Shown here one piece after another: positions 1 through 6,888 of a DNA stretch of 38,862 nucleotides. A program made the translations under genes and the position numbers. The notes beneath the pieces are model-generated. The model saw only the letters and a list, made by a program, of their open reading frames with translations. It had not been told where the DNA came from and did not search any database. The stretch comes from Acidimicrobiales bacterium. GTDB lineage: Bacteria > Actinomycetota > Acidimicrobiia > Acidimicrobiales > MedAcidi-G1. The stretch's first letter is position 1, and the number at the start of each line of letters is the position of its first letter. The stretch covers positions 1 through 38,862 of the forward strand of contig JAAZZG010000008.1 in NCBI GenBank assembly GCA_014237715.1, read 5' to 3'.

Positions 1-810
1 CAGGATCGTCTCGGGGGGCAGTTGGCATTGATGGCCCGGGCGGGTGAACGCCAGCGCGAGGTGTCCGGGCTCGTGGACTGGCTAGTCGACGAGGTGGCCC
101 TGGTCGGCGTCGACATTCGTCTGTCCACGCCCGTGGATGTAAGCGACGTACTGGCCGAGGGGCCTGACGTGGTCATCGTGGCCACGGGCGGGACACCTGA
201 GGTCTCGTATATGGAGATGGGCGCAGACTTGGTGTCCACGGCGTGGGACGTCTTGGGCGGGTCGGTCCGACCGGAAGGCCGGGTGCTCGTGTACGACGAC
301 CATGGCGCCGAGCGGGGCTTGGCCGTCGTCGAGTTCCTGGCCGGCAAAGCCGACCTCCTGGGGGTGTCGGGCATCGAGGTGGTCACCCCTGACCGTCATG
401 TCGGCCTCGACCTGGCCACACCGTTGGGGCCTACGTACCTACGGATGCTCTACGAGGGCGGCGTGACGATGACACCCGATCACCGGCTAGTTGCAGTGGA
501 ACCGACCGATGGCGGGTTTCTACGGGCAGTGATGCGTAACGAGTACACCCGGGAGGAGGTAGATCGGATGGTGGACGCCGTGGTCGTCGAGCACGGCGTG
601 GTGCCCGACGAGGACCTATATGTGACCCTACGAGAGGGTTCCGCCAACGGCGGCGTGGTGGACCTGGAGGCGCTGGCTGGAGGTCGGGCCCAACCTGCGT
701 TCACCGGAACAGACGGCGGTTACCTGCTCTATCGAGTGGGCGACTGTGTGGCCAGTCGTGACGTGGCCTCAGCCCTGTTGGACGCCCGGCGGCTTTTGCA
801 GCACCTCTGA
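1..810 (+). CDS. NADH:flavin oxidoreductase, TMADH/DgcA/StcD-like N-demethylase (C-terminal part)
   Basis: The reading frame is open from base 1, so the gene enters the window from the left and about 269 codons are visible. The fragment starts inside the FAD/NAD(P)-binding half with a DRLGGQL motif, has the DVVIVATGG motif that closes a Rossmann unit (about residues 55-63), a second Rossmann strand near RVLVYDD, and a C-terminal VGDCVASRDVASAL segment typical of the flavin-contacting end of these enzymes. This arrangement is known from trimethylamine dehydrogenase, 2,4-dienoyl-CoA reductase and the demethylases DgcA (dimethylglycine) and StcD (N-methylproline). The FMN/Fe-S TIM barrel would lie outside the window. 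The substrate is inferred only: methylated-amine genes at the other end of the window favour an N-demethylase. It is followed after 106 bp by the oxygenase operon and may belong with it. Confidence 0.8.
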   Translation, partial: QDRLGGQLALMARAGERQREVSGLVDWLVDEVALVGVDIRLSTPVDVSDVLAEGPDVVIVATGGTPEVSYMEMGADLVSTAWDVLGGSVRPEGRVLVYDDHGAERGLAVVEFLAGKADLLGVSGIEVVTPDRHVGLDLATPLGPTYLRMLYEGGVTMTPDHRLVAVEPTDGGFLRAVMRNEYTREEVDRMVDAVVVEHGVVPDEDLYVTLREGSANGGVVDLEALAGGRAQPAFTGTDGGYLLYRVGDCVASRDVASALLDARRLLQHL

Positions 811-842
811 TCGTGGTCCATGATTCGCACCCCCAGGTTAGA

Positions 843-860
843 TCATTTGGTCCCAAATGA
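843..860. promoter_or_regulatory. perfect palindrome, candidate operator of the oxygenase operon
   Basis: TCATTTGG-TC-CCAAATGA is a perfect 8+8 bp inverted repeat with a 2-bp spacer. It lies 57 bp before the likely ATG at 917, and its first base is the last base of a TTAGAT box (838-843) that could serve as a -10. No convincing -35 is seen. Size and position fit a dimeric repressor such as a GntR or IclR type, but no regulator gene lies next to it. I see no second copy in the window. Confidence 0.5.
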
Positions 861-916
861 GTAGGGTCGACGACATGCAGCCGTCGCCAATAGTCGCCAA
901 CCGAGGAGTCCCAAAG

Positions 917-1915
917 ATGTCAGTGGCGGTCCCATTTCCCCAGGTCCGACCTGATGGGTACGAGTGGCTAGACGACGAGCCGGCCTTCGATCCGACGCTC
1001 CACCTGGATATCCGACCACCCACCGGCGTCACTATGTTGACCGACCTCGGTTATCGGCTTGATGAGATTGCCGCGACGGCCACCCCGGTGGCCTTTTCGA
1101 CGCCGTTCCGCATTTTGTCCGACGACGGAGCGGCGGTCCTACTGGACACGGCCCGCCGACTACGTGCGTTCCAGACCAACGCCCGAGATCGCATCGAGAA
1201 CATGGTCCGTGGTGGCTGCTACCGGTCGCGGTGGCTTCGGGACCTGTGCCTCTCATCAGAAGTCACCGAGATGATGGCGGAGGTGTACGGCACGGCCGTG
1301 GCACCCCACACCATGCCGCTTCACCTCGGGCACCTCAACTACGAACCCGCCAGCGTGGGAGACGCTGTCGACAAGTGGCACCACGACACCCTGGCTCTGG
1401 ACTACGTGATGATGGTCAGCGACCCCACGACCCTCCCGGGGGGTCGCTTCGAGGTCTTTCTGGGAACGAAGGACGACGCCGCGACATTTGCCGCGGCCGG
1501 GAAGCGTCCCCCGACCGATCGGGTGGTGGTTCCCGACTTCCCGGGCCCCGGATGGGCCATCGCGCTACACGGCAACATGGTTGTACATCGTGGTGCACCC
1601 TTGGACTCGGCGGCCGAGCGCATCACAATGGTCAACGGGTATGTGTCTCTCGACCGCAGCGGTGACGATCAGTCCCGGTCACGCGATCTTGTTGGAGTGG
1701 ATGATCCGGCGGTACTGGCTACCGAGTGGGCCCGGCACGCTGCCTGGCGAGGAGTCGGCAGACTCCAGAAGGTGGTTGACGACTTGCCATTCGGTATCGA
1801 CAACGAGTGGGCAGCCGGTCAACTCGAGGAGGCAATCACCGACGTACAACAAGCGATCCGGGATCTCCGTACAGACCCGTCGCCAACGGAGCACTACGAA
1901 CGCGGAATCGAATGA
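917..1915 (+). CDS. Fe(II)/2-oxoglutarate dioxygenase, PhyH-like
   Basis: A protein of 332 aa from the ATG at 917, chosen because GAGGAG (903-908) lies 8 nt upstream; an earlier in-frame start at 857 falls inside the palindrome. The facial triad is visible: H155xD157 in the WHHDT segment, distal H224 in VVHRGAPL, and R235, which would hold the 2-oxoglutarate carboxylate. The fold and length fit the phytanoyl-CoA dioxygenase superfamily, whose members hydroxylate or oxidatively demethylate small substrates using O2. It is first of five coupled genes, 13 nt before a second PhyH-family gene with little obvious sequence likeness. The substrate is unknown; from context, an osmolyte or N-methyl compound is plausible. 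It has no signal peptide, so it is cytoplasmic. Confidence 0.75.
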   Translation: MSVAVPFPQVRPDGYEWLDDEPAFDPTLHLDIRPPTGVTMLTDLGYRLDEIAATATPVAFSTPFRILSDDGAAVLLDTARRLRAFQTNARDRIENMVRGGCYRSRWLRDLCLSSEVTEMMAEVYGTAVAPHTMPLHLGHLNYEPASVGDAVDKWHHDTLALDYVMMVSDPTTLPGGRFEVFLGTKDDAATFAAAGKRPPTDRVVVPDFPGPGWAIALHGNMVVHRGAPLDSAAERITMVNGYVSLDRSGDDQSRSRDLVGVDDPAVLATEWARHAAWRGVGRLQKVVDDLPFGIDNEWAAGQLEEAITDVQQAIRDLRTDPSPTEHYERGIE

Positions 1916-1928
1916 CAGGATCTCAACC

Positions 1929-2810
1929 ATGAGCGCTTCCGATCCGTTACCACTCACCGACGAGCAGGTGACAGCCTTCTGGTCCGACGGCTACGTGATG
2001 ATGGACGGCGCTGTTTCGATCACCGACCTGGTCGACCTCCAAGCCTCGATCGCCTCTTGGGTGGAGGAGAGCCGGAACCATGACGGCCCGTTCGGCACGA
2101 CGATGGACGGGCGGGCACGGTTCGACGTACAACCCGGCCACAGCGCGGAACAACCGGCGCTGCGCCGCGTGGCATCCCCGCAGGAGGTGTGCGACGTCCA
2201 CCTGCGGATCATGAGGGACAGTCCGTTGGTCGACGCAGCGGCTCAGTTGGTTGGCCCCGACCTAGTGGTCAACAACGTAAAGACCAACTGCAAGCAACCG
2301 GGCAGCAATACGGTGGTCAAGTTCCACCAGGACTTCGCCTACGAGGCCCACAGCAACGATGACATGCTCGCTGCCCTGTTGTTCGTGGATGATGTGACAC
2401 CTGACAACGGGCCCCTGGAGGTCATCCCGGGCACCCACCGTGGCCCAGTTTTCGAGCACTGGCAGGACGGGGTGTTCACTGGGACAGTCGTAGACGAGGA
2501 CCTTGCCCACCTCGGCACACCGGTGGCCTGCTATGGGACGGCCGGTTCGGCGTGCCTGATGCACACCCGCCTCGTCCATGGCTCAGCGCCCAACCTGACC
2601 GAGGTGCCCCGGACGTTGGCCATTTTCAGCTACCGGTCCGAGGACAGTCGGATCCTGCACCCCAACCACATTCCCAGCGTTAACGAAGGGGAGGTGGTGC
2701 GCGGCGTAGTAACCGGTCGAATTCGTGCCACGCCGTACGAGATGGCCCTCGGAGAGTTGCCCTCAACCGCGTCGTTCTTCGACCAGCAGGCCCAGGTGAC
2801 TTCGGGATGA
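1929..2810 (+). CDS. phytanoyl-CoA dioxygenase (PhyH) family protein
   Basis: A 293-aa protein starting at the ATG at 1929, with AGGA at 1917-1920 as ribosome-binding site; the frame is open further upstream but only as a shadow of the preceding gene. Residues 133-135 (HQD) form the HxD iron motif, H217 in MHTRLVHGSAP is the distal ligand and R228 the probable 2OG-binding arginine. The segment VIPGTHRG (165-172) is characteristic of PhyH proteins, a family that includes ectoine hydroxylase EctD and many small-molecule hydroxylases. The next gene starts inside its stop codon (ATGA), which implies translational coupling. With EutA-like and M24 neighbours, a role in degrading or modifying an ectoine-like compound is possible, but the residues seen here do not establish that it is EctD. 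Confidence 0.85.
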   Translation: MSASDPLPLTDEQVTAFWSDGYVMMDGAVSITDLVDLQASIASWVEESRNHDGPFGTTMDGRARFDVQPGHSAEQPALRRVASPQEVCDVHLRIMRDSPLVDAAAQLVGPDLVVNNVKTNCKQPGSNTVVKFHQDFAYEAHSNDDMLAALLFVDDVTPDNGPLEVIPGTHRGPVFEHWQDGVFTGTVVDEDLAHLGTPVACYGTAGSACLMHTRLVHGSAPNLTEVPRTLAIFSYRSEDSRILHPNHIPSVNEGEVVRGVVTGRIRATPYEMALGELPSTASFFDQQAQVTSG

Positions 2811-3595
2811 CCGTGGAACTGAAGGAGCTCCCGTTCGATACCGATGCCGGATTCGGCAGTCGGGCCCGGATCGGCTTGGTGGTACTGGAGAACGACCAGA
2901 CCGTGGAGGCGGAGTTGGCCTCGCTATGGCCCAAGGGGGTGGCTGCATTCGCTACTCGCATCCCGATGGAGGATCGGGTGACCGCCGAGTCCCTGCTGGC
3001 CATGGAGACCCGGATTCCCGAGGCGGCCGGCCTGCTTCCGGAGGTCATGGGTTTTGACGTCATCGGCTACGGCTGTACCTCAGCGGCCACCCTGATCGGG
3101 GAGGAGCGGGTATCTTCCGCCCTGCATCGGGCCCATCCTGAAGTACCTAACACCAACCCGATTAGCGCCGTGCTGGCTGCTATGGAGGCACTCGGGGCGC
3201 GTCGGATTGCGGTGGTCACGCCCTACAACGCCGAGGTGACAACTGGAATTGTGAGTCTTCTAGAGGACCGTGGGCTTGACGTGGCCGCCGCCGGATCGTT
3301 CCTTGAGGAGAGCGACGCCAACGTTGCTCGTATCACCGAAGCTTCAGTGGCCGCCGCCGTCCGGGAGATGGTCGCCAACTGCACAGGCGACTCGGACCCA
3401 GAAGCATTGGACGCCGTGTTCGTGTCGTGCACCAGCCTTCGGGCCTACGGCGTGGCCGCCGATCTGGAAGCCGAACTAGGGGTGGCGGTCATTTCCAGCA
3501 ACCTGGCTTTTGGGTGGCACCTACTGCGCCTGGCGGGAATCGACGACGACCTGTCGGGTCTAGGGAGACTGTTCTCCCTGGGGCTGGAAAGGTGA
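2807..3595 (+). CDS. Asp/Glu racemase superfamily protein, EutA / maleate isomerase-like
   Basis: A 262-aa protein whose ATG overlaps the previous stop by 4 nt. It carries the two cysteines expected in this superfamily: C90 in IGYGCTSAA and C208 in VFVSCTSLRA, each placed to act on opposite faces of a substrate. The order IGLVVLENDQT, then RIPMEDR, GCTSA, a VTPY segment after about 135 residues, and SSNLAFGWHLLR matches what I recall of the ectoine-utilisation protein EutA and of maleate isomerase and arylmalonate decarboxylase relatives. EutA has no firmly established reaction to my knowledge. The following gene is an M24 hydrolase of the EutD/DoeA class, coupled by GTGA overlap, and this repeats the EutA-EutD pairing of ectoine catabolic clusters. 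An exact reaction cannot be assigned. Confidence 0.75.
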   Translation: MTVELKELPFDTDAGFGSRARIGLVVLENDQTVEAELASLWPKGVAAFATRIPMEDRVTAESLLAMETRIPEAAGLLPEVMGFDVIGYGCTSAATLIGEERVSSALHRAHPEVPNTNPISAVLAAMEALGARRIAVVTPYNAEVTTGIVSLLEDRGLDVAAAGSFLEESDANVARITEASVAAAVREMVANCTGDSDPEALDAVFVSCTSLRAYGVAADLEAELGVAVISSNLAFGWHLLRLAGIDDDLSGLGRLFSLGLER

Positions 3596-4773
3596 CGGAG
3601 ATAGCGGTTCCTGAGCGGGGATTTCCCGAATCGGAGTTCGTGGCTAGGGCCGCCAGCGCACAGGCGATGATGGCCGAGCGGGGCCTGGACGCCCTACTGG
3701 TGTGCACCGAGCCGGAAGTCCGGTACCTGACGGGGTTTCACACGCCGTTCTGGCAGAGCCCAACCCGGCCGTGGTTCGTGATCCTGCCTGCCGAGGGTCG
3801 GCCAGTTGCTGTGATCCCGGGGATCGGCGCCTCAGCCATGGGCACCACGTGGGTAACCGACATTCGGACCTGGCCGGCCCCACGGCCGACCGACGACGGC
3901 CTGGCCCTTCTGGTCGACACCTTGGCCGAACTGACCGGGGGTGTTGACAGCACACCGACGAGGATCGGTTTGCCCATGGGTCACGAAACTCACGTCCGGA
4001 TGCCCCTGGCCGACCTGGATCTGCTGCGGGACCGGATTGTCCCGGCGAACTTTGTCGACGCCACCGACGTGGTGCGTGGCCTCCGTATGGTCAAGTCCGA
4101 TCGAGAGATCGCCAAGGTGGCCCACATCTGTGACGTGGTTTCAGGTGCCTTTGAGGGGATTGGCGACCTGTTGTCGGTTGGTATGACCGAGCGAGAAGCC
4201 TTCCGGGCGTTCCGCATCGATCTCTTGGAGCGCGGCGCCGATGACGTGCCGTATCTCGTGGGGGCCACCGGCCCGGGTTTCGACGACATCATCAAGCAGC
4301 CCTCGGATCGGGTGATTGAGTCAGGTGATCTGCTGATGTTCGACACCGGGTCGGTCTTTGACGGCTACTCCAGCGACTTTGACCGCTACGTGGCCTTCGG
4401 AGGGGCCGATGCTGACGCAAAACGGGCCTATCGGACAGTATGGGAGGCCACTGAGGCTGGATTGGCTACGGCCAAGCCGGGAGCCACCACCAGTGACCTG
4501 TGGCGGGCCATGGCTGAAGTTCTCGACGCCGGAGGGTCGCTCGGCAACTCGGTGGGCCGACTAGGCCACGGACTAGGCATGCAGGTCACGGAGTGGCCCT
4601 CGCACACCGCGGACGATGGCACAGTGCTGGAGGAGGGGATGGTTCTAACCCTCGAACCAGGTCTCACCTGGGCGCCCGGTCGGATGATGGTCCACGAAGA
4701 GAACCTGGTACTGCGGGCCGACGGACCCGAACTGTTGTCCCGTCGGGCACCGGCCGATTTGCCGATCATCTAA
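3592..4773 (+). CDS. M24 family metallohydrolase (Xaa-Pro peptidase / EutD-DoeA-like)
   Basis: A 393-aa protein starting at GTG 3592, which overlaps the previous stop (GTGA). It has an N-terminal creatinase/prolidase-type domain (about 1-160) and a pita-bread catalytic domain (about 165-385). All five dinuclear metal ligands can be placed: D251 (FDTG), D262 (SSDFDR), H326 (GHGLG), E355 (LTLEPG) and E369 (VHEEN); H338 is the second active-site histidine. This rules out creatinase, which lacks the metal site. Length and the EutA-like neighbour suggest the ectoine hydrolase group (EutD/DoeA), which opens a cyclic amidine, but a general prolidase fits equally well by motifs. The usual partner deacetylase (EutE/DoeB) is not in the window, so the substrate may differ from ectoine. 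Confidence 0.8.
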   Translation: MTEIAVPERGFPESEFVARAASAQAMMAERGLDALLVCTEPEVRYLTGFHTPFWQSPTRPWFVILPAEGRPVAVIPGIGASAMGTTWVTDIRTWPAPRPTDDGLALLVDTLAELTGGVDSTPTRIGLPMGHETHVRMPLADLDLLRDRIVPANFVDATDVVRGLRMVKSDREIAKVAHICDVVSGAFEGIGDLLSVGMTEREAFRAFRIDLLERGADDVPYLVGATGPGFDDIIKQPSDRVIESGDLLMFDTGSVFDGYSSDFDRYVAFGGADADAKRAYRTVWEATEAGLATAKPGATTSDLWRAMAEVLDAGGSLGNSVGRLGHGLGMQVTEWPSHTADDGTVLEEGMVLTLEPGLTWAPGRMMVHEENLVLRADGPELLSRRAPADLPII

Positions 4774-5741
4774 TGAGGGGAGCTTCGGCCCCTGACGTAC
4801 CGGTAGTCGACCTGGTTGACGGATCCGGCGTGGCAGACGCACTATCGACCGTCGGGTTTGTGGCTGTGCGAGAGCACGGGGTGCCAGAAGCCTGCCTGTT
4901 GGCGATGCGCGAACTCCTGGTCGATCTGTTCGCAGCGGACGAGGCCACCAAGGCTCAGCAGGCCATCACCCGGGAGAATTACCGGGGCTTCATCCCGCTG
5001 CGCTTCTTCACCCCGAACCGAGATTCGGATGCCGGAGACGACACTGCTCCAGCCGATGCCTTTGAGGGCTACAAGCTCCACTGGGAGTGCCCGCCGGGAC
5101 ACCCGGTCAGCGACGAGTGCGATCTTTACGGGCCGAACCGATGGCCCGACCACCCGGCGAGAATGCCGAAGGTGGTGGCGTCCTGGTGGGCGGCCATGGA
5201 AGGCCTCGTGGACCGACTCCTGGACGTGCTGGCTGACGAGATGAGACTGGATCGATCCGTGCTGGCCGAGGCCATGGAGACGCCACTGACCAACACGACC
5301 CTGCTTCACTACCCGCCCCGACGCCCCGACGACCTGGCGCCCGGGTTCCATCCCCACAAGGACATCACCGTGGTGACCGTGCTTGATCCCAATCCGGTAG
5401 GAGGCCTCGAGGTGAGGACCCGTGACGGTCGATGGGTTGAAGCCGGGTGCCCTGAGGGGGCACTGCTGGTCAACGTAGGGGACGTATTGGAGGTCTGGTC
5501 GGGAGGTCGCCTGATTTCCACGCCTCATCGGGTGGCCATCTCCGACGGGGCCGAGCGGTACAGCGCCCCGTTCTTCGCGGTGCCAAACCACCGGGTGGTG
5601 GCCGAGCCGATGATCGAGCCAGTAGATGGCTTTGACACCCGATCGATTCCAATGGGCTACGTACAGTCAGAGGTGTGGCGCACCAACTGGCCCGACGAGG
5701 AGGCTGCTGACACTCATAGCCACCTAGGCGGCGTCGACTAA
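4773..5741 (+). CDS. isopenicillin N synthase-like 2OG-Fe(II) oxygenase
   Basis: A 322-aa protein whose ATG shares one base with the upstream TAA (TAATG), so it is the coupled last gene of the operon. The N-terminus (VPVVDL, then GFVAVREHGV) is the DIOX_N part of the IPNS/plant-type family. The iron triad is H195xD197 (HPHKD) and H252 (STPHRV), followed by R262xS264 (ERYSAPFF), the RxS motif that binds 2-oxoglutarate. The NYRGF segment at 69-73 is also typical. Members oxidise many small molecules, and nothing here fixes the substrate. This is the third Fe(II) oxygenase in the same operon and from a different subfamily than the two PhyH proteins, so consecutive oxidations of one substrate or its breakdown products are a reasonable inference. 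The gene converges on a haloalkane dehalogenase 12 bp away. Confidence 0.85.
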   Translation: MRGASAPDVPVVDLVDGSGVADALSTVGFVAVREHGVPEACLLAMRELLVDLFAADEATKAQQAITRENYRGFIPLRFFTPNRDSDAGDDTAPADAFEGYKLHWECPPGHPVSDECDLYGPNRWPDHPARMPKVVASWWAAMEGLVDRLLDVLADEMRLDRSVLAEAMETPLTNTTLLHYPPRRPDDLAPGFHPHKDITVVTVLDPNPVGGLEVRTRDGRWVEAGCPEGALLVNVGDVLEVWSGGRLISTPHRVAISDGAERYSAPFFAVPNHRVVAEPMIEPVDGFDTRSIPMGYVQSEVWRTNWPDEEAADTHSHLGGVD

Positions 5742-5749
5742 CCGGGCGG

Positions 5750-5762
5750 AACCCTAGGGGTT
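5750..5762. terminator. short inverted repeat at convergent gene ends
   Basis: AACCC-TAG-GGGTT forms a 5-bp stem with a 3-nt loop across the meeting point of the oxygenase operon and the haloalkane dehalogenase gene, overlapping the latter's stop codon. The stem is short and has no U-tract. A weak bidirectional terminator is possible. Confidence 0.25.
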
Positions 5763-6674
5763 GGCCTGGAGGAAGTCCTTGACCCGGGCCACCAGGACGT
5801 CGGGGGCGTCCTCCTGGCAATAGTGGCCCACACCGGGTAACTCGACTACCGGAGCATCGGGCCACAACGCCCGGAAGTCGGCAATCGCGCGATCGGGTGG
5901 GATTGCCCCGTCCTCCATGCCTTCGAGCAGGATCGCCGGTTTGGACACCAGGTCTGGCACACCTCCGGCCCCTGCGATGACGTATTCGGCGATCCGGCCC
6001 AGATAGGCATCCAGGGGGAACTCCAGCCCGCCAATGGCAGACGCCCGGTCAGGGAATGGCTCCGAATAGGCCCGGATCCAGGTGTCGTCCACAGCAGCCG
6101 AGTTGGTGAACCCCGGGATCTTCATGACCGATAGCACTGTCGAACCTAGGTTCAACAGAACGTCGGAAGTACGGCCCGATTCCAAACCGCCACCGATCCA
6201 ATTGAACCAACGCGACTGGGACATCGGGGTCGCGTCTTCATCGCCGAGCCGCCCGTATCCAGCCAGCGAATTGGCGTACACCATCCGCTTGACCCGCTCG
6301 GGGTGGCGCACCGTGAATGCGGTGGCTATTGGACCACCCCAGTCCTGGCCGAAGAACGTGATGCCTGTCAGGTCGAGGTACTCCACCAGCGCGACCAGGT
6401 TCTCGGTATGGGCCTGGAGCGTGTAGTCGCGGCCCTGTGGGGTCTCGGACTTTCCAAAGCCCATGTGGTCGGGGACGACTACCCGGTAGTGCTCCGATAG
6501 TGGACCGATCATGTGTCGATACAGGTAGCCCCAGGTCGGCTCACCGTGAAGCAGCACGATCGGCTCGGCGTCCCGCGGGCCCACGTCCACATAGTGCTGG
6601 ACAAACCCGTGGCCGTCGAACGTGTGCGGATCGAACGGGAACGTCCCGTCGTAGGTCTCGTCGAGGGGAACCAT
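5754..6674 (-). CDS. haloalkane dehalogenase-like alpha/beta hydrolase (HLD-I type)
   Basis: A 306-aa protein. The start at 6674 is set by AGGAGG five nt upstream; the frame extends further without another ribosome-binding site. H43-G44-E45-P46-T47-W48 near the N-terminus and the nucleophile elbow QD111W112GG match the haloalkane dehalogenase family, where an Asp nucleophile replaces Ser and the next Trp binds halide. Glu instead of Asn at position 45, followed by PTW and YLYR, is the subfamily I pattern known from DhlA. H284 (GVGHYCQED) is the catalytic base, D255 a candidate acid, and W156/W159 lie in the cap domain. The reaction would be hydrolysis of a carbon-halogen bond to an alcohol. 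The substrate is unknown; marine halocarbons are a reasonable guess. Some close relatives annotated this way have not been tested. Confidence 0.75.
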   Translation of the reverse strand: MVPLDETYDGTFPFDPHTFDGHGFVQHYVDVGPRDAEPIVLLHGEPTWGYLYRHMIGPLSEHYRVVVPDHMGFGKSETPQGRDYTLQAHTENLVALVEYLDLTGITFFGQDWGGPIATAFTVRHPERVKRMVYANSLAGYGRLGDEDATPMSQSRWFNWIGGGLESGRTSDVLLNLGSTVLSVMKIPGFTNSAAVDDTWIRAYSEPFPDRASAIGGLEFPLDAYLGRIAEYVIAGAGGVPDLVSKPAILLEGMEDGAIPPDRAIADFRALWPDAPVVELPGVGHYCQEDAPDVLVARVKDFLQANP

Positions 6675-6888
6675 TGGGCCTCCTGTGTCAGATCGAGAAC
6701 GGTGCAGAACGGTAGAGAGGGGAAGACGGACCATGTTGGCAGGTGGTCCGCTCGGGTAGGACACTCAGCGACCCCGGCGAGATTCCGATCGGGTTGTCGA
6801 GGTTCGCCACCAGGTGGCATGAACCTGAAACAGCGTTCAGAAGCGACTATTTGAGCCCCTGTCATCGGAGTATCTGCGAGGCTGCGTA
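6675..6888. promoter_or_regulatory. divergent promoter region between dehalogenase and PhzF genes
   Basis: This 214-bp spacer separates the minus-strand dehalogenase from the plus-strand PhzF operon. It holds a tandem repeat AGAACGGT at 6696-6703 and 6706-6713, 10 bp apart (about one helical turn), 22-39 bp before the dehalogenase start. It also holds an inverted repeat CGGACCA (6727-6733) / TGGTCCG (6744-6750) with a 10-bp spacer. Both could be regulator sites. I find no clear -35/-10 pair on either strand. Confidence 0.4.

Noticed and set aside
857..919. Upstream start at 857 for the first PhyH-like gene
   Set aside because: It begins inside the palindrome and lacks a ribosome-binding site; ATG 917 has GAGGAG at good spacing.
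1929..2810. Ectoine hydroxylase EctD
   Set aside because: It shares the PhyH triad, but I see no EctD-specific signature, and no ectABC genes are present; only the superfamily is supported.
3592..4773. Creatinase (creatine to sarcosine), attractive because sarcosine oxidase is in the window
   Set aside because: Creatinases of this fold have lost the metal ligands, while all five are present here.
3592..4773. DddP-type DMSP lyase, another M24 protein of marine bacteria
   Set aside because: The long N-terminal DddP region is not recognisable, and the protein is about 50 residues shorter than DddP.
4842..5591. 249-codon open frame on the minus strand opposite the IPNS-like gene
   Set aside because: The plus strand encodes a clear oxygenase with full active site; the antisense frame is a GC-rich shadow. 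The same applies to antisense frames at 10192-11022 and 17280-18266.
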